Shown: piece by piece, positions 25,562 through 33,935 of the stretch
Layout of the letters: every line of letters starts with the position of its first letter
Position numbering within the stretch: position 1 is the stretch's first letter
Assembly (NCBI GenBank): GCA_039933635.1
Contig: JBDTNQ010000004.1
Span: 1 to 64,000 of the forward strand
Direction of reading: 5' to 3'
Length of the DNA stretch: 64,000 bases
Source of the DNA: JBDTNQ01 sp039933635
Lineage (GTDB): Bacteria > Acidobacteriota > Vicinamibacteria > Vicinamibacterales > SCN-69-37
Notes under the pieces: generated by a model
Seen by the model: the letters and a program-made list of their open reading frames with translations, nothing else
The model's database searches: none
What the model was told of the DNA's origin: nothing
Position numbers and translations under genes: made by a program

Positions 25562-27445
25562 ATGGCGATTGAGGATCTCAAGGGGCAGATTGGACGATTG
25601 CCCCAACAACCGGGCGTCTACGTCTTCCTGGGCACGGCCGGGGAGACGTTGTACGTGGGGAAGGCGCGGGTCCTGCGCGAGCGGGTCCGCAGCTATCTCG
25701 CGGCCTGGGGCAACAGCCCGCGCACCGACGCCCTGCTCCGAGACGCGTCCGCCCTCGACGTGATCGTCACCGACTCGGTCGTCGAGGCGCTGGCACTCGA
25801 GAACCGGCTCATCAAGCAGCGCAACCCCCGCTACAACGTCCTGCTGCGCGACGACAAAACGTATCCGTATCTGCAGTTGACGACGACCGAGGCGGCGCCA
25901 CGGCTGCTCGTGGCGCGGCGGGTCGAGCGCGATGGCAACGTCTACGCCGGACCCTTCATGCCGGCATCGGTCGCGCGACGCACGATGTCGCTGGCGCACC
26001 GGCTCTTCGGGATCCGGTCCTGTAACGAGATCATCGACGGCAAGCGGGGGCGTCCATGCCTCGAGTACGACATCAAGCGGTGCCTCGCGCCGTGCGTCGA
26101 CACGATCTGCACCCTGGAGCGCTATCGTGGCGCCGTCGATCAGGCCCAGCTGCTGATCGAGGGACGCCAGGACGAGCTGGTGGATCGGCTCCAGGAGGAA
26201 ATGGTTGACGCCGCGGCCGAGGAACAGTTCGAACGCGCCGCCAGTCTGCGCGATGCCATCCGCACGATCGGCAAAGTGCAGGATCGCCGGAACAACGTCG
26301 AGACGCCGTCGCTGGGCGACCGCGATGCGTTCGGCGTCAAGATGGGGGCCTCCGGCGCGGTCGTGCAGGTGTTTCAGGTCCGGCGTGGGCGCGTGTGCGA
26401 TCGCGTCGAACTCGTGGCTGACGGACCCGCCGCCGAGCCCTCGGCGCCGGCCGAGCTGGACGCCGCCGATCCGGTGATCGCCCTGGTGTCGTCCGCGCTG
26501 CAGCAGTTCTACGCCGATCGGCCGGCCCCGCCGGAAGTACACGTGCCGGTCGTGCTGCAGGATGACGATCGCACCGATCTCGAGACCTGGTTGTCGGTGT
26601 CATCCGATCGTCGCGTCCGGATCGTCGTGCCGCAGCGCGGAGAGAAGCGCGGGCTGCTGGATCTGGCGATGCGCAACGCCGAGATGGCGTATCAGTCCCA
26701 TTTTGGGGACGGGGCGACCGCGGCATTCGACGCGTTGGACACCCTGCGCGCGGTGCTCAATCTGCCGGCGTTGCCGAAGCGCATCGAGTGTTTCGATATC
26801 TCGACGCTGCAGGGCCGCGAAACGGTCGCCTCGATGGTCGTCTGCCTCGACGGGCGCATGCGCCGCAGCGAGTACCGGAAGTTTCGGGTGCGCGGTCAGA
26901 CGACGTCGATCACGGCGCTCGATCCCGAGACGCCGTCGCCTCTGATCCTGGACGACTTCGCCTCGATGCACGAGGTCGTGCTGCGCCGGTATCGTCGGGT
27001 ACTCGATCAGGGCGGACCGTTTCCGGACCTCATCGTGATCGACGGCGGCAAAGGGCAATTGGAATCGGCCTACGCGGCTCTCGCGGATCTGGGCCTGGAG
27101 CGGCTGATCGCGGTCGGCCTGGCGAAGCAGGAAGAGCTGATCTTCACGCGGGAACGCGCCGAGGGGTTGGCGCTTCCGCCGCAGTCAGCGGCGTTGCATT
27201 TACTCCAGCGGATCCGCGATGAGGCCCATCGGTTCGCCGTCACGTTCAACCGTCAGCGGCGCGCCGGCCGGGATCTGCGCTCCAGCCTTGACGATATCGG
27301 CGGCGTGGGGCCCAGACGCCGGACGCAGCTCCTGACCGCGTTTGGATCGGTTGCGGGCGTCAAACGCGCCAGCCGCGAAGATCTCGAAGCCGTCGTGGGA
27401 CCGAAGGTCGCGGACGTGGTCATCAGACACTTCGCGGGCACGTAG
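25562..27445 (+). CDS. uvrC: UvrC: excinuclease ABC subunit C
   Basis: A 627-residue dual-incision nuclease of nucleotide excision repair. The GIY-YIG domain (about 10-95: PGVYVFLGTAGETLYVGKA, NRLIKQRNPRYN) makes the 3' cut. A UVR/UvrB-contact helix pair lies near 200-235. The RNase H-like C-terminal domain (about 395-560, with IECFDIS and VIDGGKGQL) makes the 5' cut. A helix-hairpin-helix segment (DIGGVGPRRRTQLLTAFGS) closes the protein. It lies about 5.7 kb downstream of uvrA. Confidence 0.95.
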   Translation: MAIEDLKGQIGRLPQQPGVYVFLGTAGETLYVGKARVLRERVRSYLAAWGNSPRTDALLRDASALDVIVTDSVVEALALENRLIKQRNPRYNVLLRDDKTYPYLQLTTTEAAPRLLVARRVERDGNVYAGPFMPASVARRTMSLAHRLFGIRSCNEIIDGKRGRPCLEYDIKRCLAPCVDTICTLERYRGAVDQAQLLIEGRQDELVDRLQEEMVDAAAEEQFERAASLRDAIRTIGKVQDRRNNVETPSLGDRDAFGVKMGASGAVVQVFQVRRGRVCDRVELVADGPAAEPSAPAELDAADPVIALVSSALQQFYADRPAPPEVHVPVVLQDDDRTDLETWLSVSSDRRVRIVVPQRGEKRGLLDLAMRNAEMAYQSHFGDGATAAFDALDTLRAVLNLPALPKRIECFDISTLQGRETVASMVVCLDGRMRRSEYRKFRVRGQTTSITALDPETPSPLILDDFASMHEVVLRRYRRVLDQGGPFPDLIVIDGGKGQLESAYAALADLGLERLIAVGLAKQEELIFTRERAEGLALPPQSAALHLLQRIRDEAHRFAVTFNRQRRAGRDLRSSLDDIGGVGPRRRTQLLTAFGSVAGVKRASREDLEAVVGPKVADVVIRHFAGT

Positions 27446-27450
27446 CACGT

Positions 27451-27473
27451 GCCCCGGACCTGAGGTCCGGGGC
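27451..27473. repeat. Palindromic hairpin, family A, with a second GC hairpin nearby
   Basis: GCCCCGGACC, TGA, GGTCCGGGGC is a perfect 10-bp inverted repeat just after uvrC. A second hairpin with a related core (GCCCCGG at 27504-27510, CCGGGGC at 27516-27522) follows. Together they fill the uvrC-protease gap. Confidence 0.65.
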
Positions 27474-27557
27474 TCGACGGACAGAGCCGGGCGTGCTCGC
27501 GGAGCCCCGGGCCGTCCGGGGCCGGGCATCTCAATCCGCCATGCTAAAGTCGTTCGA

Positions 27558-28178
27558 TTGTCTCTCGCTCCAGACGCCCTCATCGCCCTGTTCGTGGTCC
27601 TGATCGTGTCCCTGTCGGTCCACGAAGCCGCGCACGCGTGGACGGCCGACCGGCTGGGGGATCCCACCGCGCGGCTGCTGGGGCGGTTGACCGTGAACCC
27701 GATCAAGCACATCGACCTCGTCGGCACGATCGTGTTTCCCTTGCTGGCGATCCTGTCGGGGCTACCGATCCTGGGGTGGGCGAAGCCCGTGCCGGTGAAC
27801 CCGAACAACCTGCGCTCGCCGCGGCGTGACTTTGCGGTGGTGGCCGTCGCCGGCCCGATCAGCAACCTCATGCTGGCGATGTTGGCCGCAGTGGTCCTCA
27901 AGTTGATGATTGCGGCTGGCGCCGGACCGTCGTTCGGCATGATGGTCGTGGCGCGCATGGTGACCACCAACGTGCTGCTGGCGGTATTCAACCTGCTGCC
28001 GGTCCCACCACTCGACGGCGGCAATGTCCTGGCCGGGCTGGTGCCCGAGTCTGCCGCGCGGGTGATCGACTGGCTGCGGCCGTACGGGTTCGTGCTGTTG
28101 TATGCGCTGATCTTTACGGGAGTCCTGGCGAACGTGGTCTTTCCGATTCAACAGGCGATCAGCCGGTGGCTGCTGTGA
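27558..28178 (+). CDS. M50-type site-2 protease family membrane peptidase
   Basis: 206 residues from a TTG at 27558; no ATG or GTG is available in this frame before the conserved core. It is a multi-pass membrane zinc protease with HEAAH (His22, Glu23, His26) in the first helix and the third ligand in LLPVPPLDGGN. An NPIKHIDLVGTIVFP segment and GWAKPVPVNPNNL are typical of the compact M50 subgroup. It cleaves substrates within the membrane; the target is unknown. The trpS start overlaps its end by 13 nt. Confidence 0.85.
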   Translation: MSLAPDALIALFVVLIVSLSVHEAAHAWTADRLGDPTARLLGRLTVNPIKHIDLVGTIVFPLLAILSGLPILGWAKPVPVNPNNLRSPRRDFAVVAVAGPISNLMLAMLAAVVLKLMIAAGAGPSFGMMVVARMVTTNVLLAVFNLLPVPPLDGGNVLAGLVPESAARVIDWLRPYGFVLLYALIFTGVLANVVFPIQQAISRWLL

Positions 28179-29170
28179 CCGCGCGCAAGCGGGTGGTGTC
28201 CGGGATGCGGCCGACCGGCCGTCTGCACCTGGGGCACCTGGTGGGCGCGCTCGACAACTGGCGCGCGATGCAGGCGCAGTACGACGCGTTCTACTTCGTC
28301 GCCGACTGGCATGCGCTCACGAGTGAATTCGCGTCCACGGGCGAACTGGTCGCGAACGCCTACGACAACACGGCCGACTTCATTGCGGCCGGCGTGGATC
28401 CCGAGTCCTGCACGTTGTTCGTGCAATCCCTGGTCCCGGAGCACGCCGAGCTGTATCTGCTGCTGCAGATGATCACGCCGATGCCGTGGCTCGAGCGCGT
28501 GCCGACGTACAAGGAACAGATCGAGCAACTCAGCGACAAGGATTTGTCGAGCATCGGATTCCTCGGTTATCCGCTGCTGCAGGCCGCCGACGTCATCATG
28601 TACGACGCGGACTTCGTGCCCGTGGGTGAGGATCAAGTTCCGCATCTGGAACTGAGCCGTGAGGTCGTGCGCCGGTTTCACAAGATCTACGGTCAGGTCT
28701 TCGTTGAACCGCAGGCTATTCTGACGCCCACGCCTCGTCTGCCGGGCCTGGACAACCGCAAGATGAGCAAGAGCTACGGGAATGCCATCGACCTGGCGGA
28801 TTCGGCCGAAGAGGTCGTCAGGAAGGTCCGGCAGATGTACACGGATCCGAAGCGTGTCCGCGCCGACATCCCGGGCTCGGTCGAGGGCAACCCCGTGTTC
28901 GTGTATCACGACACGTTCAATCCGAACCGCGGGGAGGTCGACGACCTGAAGGCGCGCTACCGGGCCGGCAAGGTCGGCGACGTCGAAGTGAAGATGAAAC
29001 TGGCCGCGGCAATCAACGAGCGGCTTGCGCCCCTGCGCGAGCGCCGAGCCGCCGTGCTGGCGCGACCCGACTACGTCCGCGACGTACTCGTGGCCGGCTC
29101 CGAGCGGGCGCGCCGCGTCGCGCGCGAGACGATGGATCGCGTGCGCGACGCCGTGAAGCTGCGATACTGA
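28166..29170 (+). CDS. trpS: Tryptophanyl-tRNA synthetase
   Basis: A 334-residue class I synthetase that charges tRNA-Trp. The HIGH-like motif is HLGH (residues 21-24) after SGMRPTGRL, and the KMSKS loop is intact (NRKMSKSYGN). The length matches bacterial TrpS. It has a GTG start inside the end of the protease gene. It heads a run with scpA and scpB at short spacing. Confidence 0.95.
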   Translation: MAAVTARKRVVSGMRPTGRLHLGHLVGALDNWRAMQAQYDAFYFVADWHALTSEFASTGELVANAYDNTADFIAAGVDPESCTLFVQSLVPEHAELYLLLQMITPMPWLERVPTYKEQIEQLSDKDLSSIGFLGYPLLQAADVIMYDADFVPVGEDQVPHLELSREVVRRFHKIYGQVFVEPQAILTPTPRLPGLDNRKMSKSYGNAIDLADSAEEVVRKVRQMYTDPKRVRADIPGSVEGNPVFVYHDTFNPNRGEVDDLKARYRAGKVGDVEVKMKLAAAINERLAPLRERRAAVLARPDYVRDVLVAGSERARRVARETMDRVRDAVKLRY

Positions 29171-29178
29171 AGCCGGCC

Positions 29179-29964
29179 ATGTCCGATCCGCATCAACTGG
29201 ACTTCGAGTCCATCCTGGGCGACTACCCGGTCCACCTCGCGAACTTCGAGGGCCCGCTCGATCTGTTGCTGCACCTCATCAAGAAGCATGAGGTCAACAT
29301 CTACGACATTCCGATTGCGCTGGTCACGAAGCAGTACCTCGAGTACCTCGACATGATGGTCGAGCTCAACCTCGATCTCGCCGGCGAGTTCCTCGTGATG
29401 GCGGCCACGCTGATCCACATCAAGTCGCGGACGCTCCTGCCGCGGCCCGACCCGGCGCAGGAGGATCCCGAGGAGGATCCTCGCGAGGCCCTCGTGCGTC
29501 GTCTCCTCGAACACCAACGCTTCAAGGCGGCGGCGGAGTTGCTGCACGAGAAGGAGATCCAGCGCAGCGCGCAGTGGGGCCGGCCCGACGAGGCTGTGGC
29601 GACCCTGGCGGGTGACGCGCCGGAGCCGGAAATCGAAGTCGATCTCTTCAGCCTGATGACGGCGTTCAGGCAGGTCCTCGAGCGCGCGCGCCATCGACCG
29701 CGCATTCTCCTGCCGCCCGAACAGATTCCGATCGAGGAGCGCATCGAGCAGTTGATGAGCCGGCTCTCCGAGACGGAGGCCTGTGGATTCGAGGAACTGT
29801 TCAGCGACGTCCAGACGCGGGCCGGCATGATCGTGACGTTCCTCGCGCTGCTCGAGATGATTCGTCTCAAGCGCATCCGCGTGTTTCAACAGGGCAGTTT
29901 TGCGCCCATTCGCGTGTATCGGCGCGAGGCGCCCGCTGCGGCGCCATTTGGGACCCCGGAATGA
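29179..29964 (+). CDS. scpA: ScpA: segregation and condensation protein A
   Basis: A 261-residue kleisin subunit of the SMC-ScpAB chromosome condensation complex. The N-terminal FEGPLDLLLHLIKKHEVNIYDIPI signature, AGEFLVMAATLIHIKSRTLLP, and the C-terminal winged-helix segment (VTFLALLEMIRLKRIRVFQQG) are all present. It begins 8 nt after trpS. Confidence 0.95.
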   Translation: MSDPHQLDFESILGDYPVHLANFEGPLDLLLHLIKKHEVNIYDIPIALVTKQYLEYLDMMVELNLDLAGEFLVMAATLIHIKSRTLLPRPDPAQEDPEEDPREALVRRLLEHQRFKAAAELLHEKEIQRSAQWGRPDEAVATLAGDAPEPEIEVDLFSLMTAFRQVLERARHRPRILLPPEQIPIEERIEQLMSRLSETEACGFEELFSDVQTRAGMIVTFLALLEMIRLKRIRVFQQGSFAPIRVYRREAPAAAPFGTPE

Positions 29965-30027
29965 CACCTCCCGACCGCAGCCCGAACCTGCAGACTGCCG
30001 CCCGCAGCCTGTAGACTGAGTCAGTCC

Positions 30028-30639
30028 ATGGACCTGAAAGCCATCCTCGAAGCCTTGATCTTCGCGTCGCCCGAGCCAATCACGCTGAAGGCGCTCATCA
30101 AGCTGCTCGATCCGGAGACCCGGGAATCGATCCAGGAGGCGATTGCCGCCCTCAAGGCCGACTACGAGCGTCCCGGCGGGCTGCAACTGGTGGAGGTGGC
30201 GGGCGGATACCAGATCGTCACGAAACCCGAACTGCACGAATGGGTCCGCCGGCTGTTTCACGAGCGCACCACGCAGAAGCTCTCGGTGGCGGCCCTCGAG
30301 ACACTCGCCGTCGTGGCCTACAAGCAGCCGATCACCGCGCCGGAGATCGCCGACGTTCGAGGCGTCAACGCCGCTGGCGTCGTCGGCACCCTGGTCGAAC
30401 GACGGTTGGTCAAAATTGTCGGGCGCAAACAGGTGGTTGGACGGCCGTTTCTCTACGGCACCACGCGCGAGTTCCTGGAGCGATTTGGCCTGAACGATCT
30501 GTCCGATTTGCCGAAGATCGAGGACATGTCCGAACTGCTCGGCTTCGACCTCCCCGCGGCCGTCAACGAACCAGCGCCGCAGACGGCGTTGCCGTTCGAC
30601 CCGGTGGGCGATGCGGAGCCCGGTGAGTCCGTACATTAG
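30028..30639 (+). CDS. scpB: ScpB: segregation and condensation protein B
   Basis: A 203-residue partner of ScpA with two winged-helix domains. Recognised from LKAILEALIFASPEPIT, GYQIVTKPELHEWV, LSVAALETLAVVAYKQPITAPEIADVRGVN, and VGRPFLYGTT. It follows scpA by 63 nt. The C-terminus is slightly longer than average and acidic. Confidence 0.95.
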   Translation: MDLKAILEALIFASPEPITLKALIKLLDPETRESIQEAIAALKADYERPGGLQLVEVAGGYQIVTKPELHEWVRRLFHERTTQKLSVAALETLAVVAYKQPITAPEIADVRGVNAAGVVGTLVERRLVKIVGRKQVVGRPFLYGTTREFLERFGLNDLSDLPKIEDMSELLGFDLPAAVNEPAPQTALPFDPVGDAEPGESVH

Positions 30640-30650
30640 AGCGTGTCTGC

Positions 30651-30683
30651 GAGACCGGCCGTCGTCCGTCAACGCCGGGTCTC
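30651..30683 (+). terminator. Imperfect family B hairpin after scpB
   Basis: GAGACCGGC and GCCGGGTCTC pair with one bulged base around a 14-nt loop. It lies between scpB and the rluB-like gene and contains the same GAGACCGG/CCGGTCTC core as the hairpins at 9986, 24647 and 31851. Confidence 0.5.
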
Positions 30684-30698
30684 TTGAGCAACCCTGAA

Positions 30699-31487
30699 AT
30701 GCCTTCCGTCCGACTCAACAAACTCCTGTCGCAGACCGGCGTCGCGTCCCGGCGGCTCGCCGACGAGCTGATGAGCCAGGGACGTGTGTCCGTGAATGGC
30801 ATCACGATTCTGGAACTCGGCACGAAGGCCGACCCCGATCGCGACGATGTGCGGGTGGATGGCCGCCGGTTGAAGTTGCAGCAGGAGCGACGGTATCTGC
30901 TGCTATACAAGCCGCGCGGCGTCATGAGCACGCGATCCGATCCGCAGCGCCGCAAGACGGTCGTGGATCTCGTGGCGGCGGCCGGCGTGCACGGATACTT
31001 TTATCCTGTGGGCCGGCTCGACTACGACTCCGAGGGCCTGATTCTGCTGACAAACGATGGCGACTTTGCCGAGCGCGTCACGCACCCGCGGTACGAGCTC
31101 GATCGGACGTACGAAGCGCTGGTTGCCGGCGTGCCGGATGAGCGTGACCTCGACCGTCTGCGCCGCGGCGTGACCATCGACGGGCAACGCACCCTCCCCG
31201 CCGTCGTCCGCCTCGTGCGCGTGATCGATGGCGGCGATGGCTCACAGGCCGTTCTGGAGTTGACGCTGCGCGAGGGGCGCAATCGTCAGGTGCGCTACAT
31301 GTGCGACGCCATCGGTCACCCCGTCGATCGTCTCCGCCGCACTCGGATTGGCACCATCTCCGATCGCGGGATGAGGGCGGGCCAGATCCGTGACCTCACC
31401 CCGGCCGAGATCAAGAGCCTCATGGGCGGCAAGACCGACACCCCGGGGCCACGCGCCCGCGCCCGTCCCTCGTCCCGGCGCGCCTGA
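30699..31487 (+). CDS. rluB: RluB-type 23S rRNA pseudouridine synthase
   Basis: 262 residues from the ATG at 30699 (a TTG at 30684 is possible but sits in the hairpin). An N-terminal S4 RNA-binding domain (VRLNKLLSQTGVASRRLADELM...GRVSVNG) precedes the RsuA-type catalytic domain with GRLDYDSEGLILLTNDG, which contains the catalytic Asp. EGRNRQVRYMCDAIGHPVDRLRR is also diagnostic. It isomerises a uridine in helix 89 of 23S rRNA in known RluB proteins; RluE/F-like specificity cannot be fully excluded. Location next to scpAB is a common arrangement. Confidence 0.9.
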   Translation: MPSVRLNKLLSQTGVASRRLADELMSQGRVSVNGITILELGTKADPDRDDVRVDGRRLKLQQERRYLLLYKPRGVMSTRSDPQRRKTVVDLVAAAGVHGYFYPVGRLDYDSEGLILLTNDGDFAERVTHPRYELDRTYEALVAGVPDERDLDRLRRGVTIDGQRTLPAVVRLVRVIDGGDGSQAVLELTLREGRNRQVRYMCDAIGHPVDRLRRTRIGTISDRGMRAGQIRDLTPAEIKSLMGGKTDTPGPRARARPSSRRA

Positions 31488-31567
31488 TCGAGACGACCCT
31501 CTTGCCCACTTTGGGGCCGCCGACTCCCTCTGTCTCCTGAGAAACAGCGCGCTGGCCTCAATGGTTC

Positions 31568-31583
31568 TGGCACGGACATCGCT
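31568..31583 (+). promoter_or_regulatory. Sigma-54 type promoter for the 71-residue protein
   Basis: TGGCACG, then GACA, then TCGCT, with exact GG-N10-GC spacing. The -24 box is a perfect match; the -12 box has TCGC instead of TTGC. The -12 base is 53 nt before the ATG at 31635. Confidence 0.5.
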
Positions 31584-31634
31584 AGACCAACTGCGGGCCT
31601 GATGTGAGTCGACGATGGCCCGACGAGGCGATTC

Positions 31635-31850
31635 ATGACTGTCAGAGACAAACTCGAAATCGGTCTGAAAGAAGATGCGAGTTTCCGGAAGGACAACCTG
31701 CCGGGGGAGCAGGTTCGTGGTCCGGAAGTGCCTGCCGGCGAGGGGCGGTCTCCCGAGGTGCCGGCGGCGCGTGAGGACGCGAACCGGTTGGCGGGGCCGT
31801 CAAAGCCCTCGCGTCAGCGACGAGCCAATCGCCGCGCAAAGGGGGACTAA
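31635..31850 (+). CDS. Short highly charged, probably disordered protein
   Basis: A 71-residue protein with no hydrophobic segment, rich in Glu, Arg, Pro, Gly and Lys (MTVRDKLEIGLKEDASFRKD start and a very basic end). GAGG lies eight bases before the ATG. It resembles in style the partial protein at the left window edge and, like it, has a GG-N10-GC promoter upstream. No family is recognised. It ends at the family B hairpin. It could be a stress-induced protectant protein; this is inference. Confidence 0.6.
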   Translation: MTVRDKLEIGLKEDASFRKDNLPGEQVRGPEVPAGEGRSPEVPAAREDANRLAGPSKPSRQRRANRRAKGD

Positions 31851-31886
31851 GAGACCGGGTGTGGCACTTCAACACCCGGTCTCCTA
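31851..31886. terminator. Bidirectional terminator, hairpin family B
   Basis: GAGACCGGGTGT and ACACCCGGTCTC form a perfect 12-bp stem with the loop GGCACTTCA. It is nearly the reverse complement of the hairpin at 9986-10022 and lies between convergent genes. Confidence 0.72.
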
Positions 31887-33935
31887 ACCATCAGCCCCGG
31901 GTCTTCGAGACGTCGCGACCCACGCACGCAGCACTTCGGCGACGCTCCAGGCCTGGGCGATGCACCCTCGCGGGGTGAAGGGATCCTCAGCGTCGAAGAC
32001 CTCGCTGATGGATCCGACCCCCGCGTGGCTCAGGTGGGACACGAAGCCCACCAGCATCGCCCGGGCCTCGAGGTGTCCGGTCGGATGCACCTTGAGCCAC
32101 GCGTCGACAAATGGTCCGATGAGCCACGCCCAGACCGTCCCTTGGTGATATGCCGCATCGCGCGATCGCAGGTCGCCGAAATACCTGTGGTGATAGTCAG
32201 GGGAGCCGGACGCGAGTGATCGCAGTCCGACTGGGGTCAGCAGGGCCGTTCGCGTCGCCTCGAGCACTGCTTCCCACCGCTCCGGCGCAAGGACGGGGAA
32301 GGGCAGCGAGATGGCGAGTACCTGATTGGGCCGGCTCAAGGGATCGTTTCCCGCCTCGCCATCCACCACGTCGAAGAGCTGGCGTGTCTTGTCGTTCCAG
32401 AACCGCTGATTGAATGATCCGTATGCCGCATCGGCAGCCCGTGCGCATTTGTCTGCAGCGTCCGTGCGACCGGCGTCGCGCATCCATTGTTCGGCGACGC
32501 GCAGCGCGTTGTACCAGAGCGCGTTGATCTCCACCGCCTTCCCGCGACGCGGGGTCACGACCCAGTCGCCGACCTTGGCGTCCATCCATGTCAACTGATA
32601 GTGGTCCGCGCCCTGCGTCAGCAGCCCGTCCTTCTCGACGCGGATGCCAAAGCGCGTGCCGGCGAGATGGTGATCGATGATGTCGTCGATCGTCGGGAGC
32701 AACTCGGCGAGCATCGCGGCATCGCCCGAGGCACGCACGTAGCGATCGAGCGCATGAACGAACCAGAGCGTGGCATCGGCCGTGTGATAGACCCCGGCCT
32801 GTTCGCCCTCGGGAAAGAAGTTCGGGATCAGGCCGTCGCGCACGTGATGGGCGAACGCGCGGAGAATGCCCGCCGCCTCCTGCGGTCGGCCCGTGCACAA
32901 CGTGAGACCTTCCAGTGAGATCATCGAGTCCCGGCCCCAGTCGGTGAACCAGTGATAGCCGGCAATGATCGTGTGCACCGCCTCGCCGTGCGCCTGCGTC
33001 CGCGCCACTTCCACCATGCGGCTGACCGGGACGATGATGAATTGATCGGCCGCGAGAGCCAGTTCGGCCTCGAACGAATCGTCGACGTCGCCTGCGCGTT
33101 GCAGCAGTTTCGCGCGGCGTTGCATTTCCGCGCTGCGAATGTCCGCGGCGCCGACGGCCTCCAGCCGCTCCCAGCTCTCCGTGGACACCACGAACACCGC
33201 CTCGCTGCCTTCGTGCAGCGTCAGCGATACGGTGCCGGGAATCCAGACCGAGCCGTTGTGCGCATAGCCGCGATCGCGCTCCATCAGGTACTCGAGGTGC
33301 GCCTCTTCCGGGTTGTCGAACGCGTGCCGCGCGTCGGCGCCCTGCACGTGCCAATGCATGTCGGGGATGCCGCCCGGAATGGTGATGTCGTAGCCTTGCG
33401 GCACCTCAACGACGTGCATGCCTTCGGGCCGGACCTGGCCGACCTGTGCGTCGTGCGATCGAACCTGTAGCAACGGCTGGAGCCGAAGCTCGGCGCGAGC
33501 CGTGCCTTCGAGCGCATACGTGATGGCGGTGGTGTTGTGGCGATGCGCCATGAGCACGCGTTTTTCGACCACCACGTTGCCGGCCTCGTAGCGCCAGACC
33601 GGGAGGCCCGCATCGAGACGGAACTCGGCGAGGCGTAGGACGTTGCGCGCGGAGAGTGCGGACGTGTTCTCGTGGTCGAGCAGCCACTCGTGGCCGTCGA
33701 TCGTGATCGTGGCGCGCAACTGACAGAGGTAGAGCATGCGGCCGAGCGGCGCCGGGAGGGCGGCGATCAGCAGGCCGTGATACCGGCGAGTCAGGCCCCC
33801 GCCGACGGTCCCCGACGCGTAGCCCCCGAGACCGTTGGTGACCAGCCACTCGAGATCGAACGACGGCCGCGGTCCCTGGCTGGCGTCGAACGTCAAGCGC
33901 CTCGACGGCCACTCCCCCGGTGCTCTGACCGTCAC
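31884..33935 (-). CDS. Amylo-alpha-1,6-glucosidase (archaeal/bacterial-type glycogen debranching)
   Basis: 683 residues from a GTG at 33935, which overlaps the treZ stop by 4 nt (GTGA) and has GGAGG upstream. The N-terminal beta domain carries EWLVTNGLGGYASGTVGG-TRRYHGLLIA. The C-terminal (alpha/alpha)6 barrel carries AGYHWFTDWGRDSMISLEGL, YHTADATLWFVHALDRY, and DAAYHQGTVWAWLIGPFVDAW. This matches the amylo-1,6-glucosidase family linked to glycogen breakdown. Coupling to treZ suggests it trims branch points to feed maltooligosaccharides to TreY/TreZ. Confidence 0.92.
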   Translation of the reverse strand: MTVRAPGEWPSRRLTFDASQGPRPSFDLEWLVTNGLGGYASGTVGGGLTRRYHGLLIAALPAPLGRMLYLCQLRATITIDGHEWLLDHENTSALSARNVLRLAEFRLDAGLPVWRYEAGNVVVEKRVLMAHRHNTTAITYALEGTARAELRLQPLLQVRSHDAQVGQVRPEGMHVVEVPQGYDITIPGGIPDMHWHVQGADARHAFDNPEEAHLEYLMERDRGYAHNGSVWIPGTVSLTLHEGSEAVFVVSTESWERLEAVGAADIRSAEMQRRAKLLQRAGDVDDSFEAELALAADQFIIVPVSRMVEVARTQAHGEAVHTIIAGYHWFTDWGRDSMISLEGLTLCTGRPQEAAGILRAFAHHVRDGLIPNFFPEGEQAGVYHTADATLWFVHALDRYVRASGDAAMLAELLPTIDDIIDHHLAGTRFGIRVEKDGLLTQGADHYQLTWMDAKVGDWVVTPRRGKAVEINALWYNALRVAEQWMRDAGRTDAADKCARAADAAYGSFNQRFWNDKTRQLFDVVDGEAGNDPLSRPNQVLAISLPFPVLAPERWEAVLEATRTALLTPVGLRSLASGSPDYHHRYFGDLRSRDAAYHQGTVWAWLIGPFVDAWLKVHPTGHLEARAMLVGFVSHLSHAGVGSISEVFDAEDPFTPRGCIAQAWSVAEVLRAWVATSRRPGADG

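Noticed and set aside
29071..30672. A 533-residue minus-strand frame across trpS, scpA and scpB
   Set aside because: Three well-supported plus-strand genes occupy the region; the frame is a codon-bias shadow.
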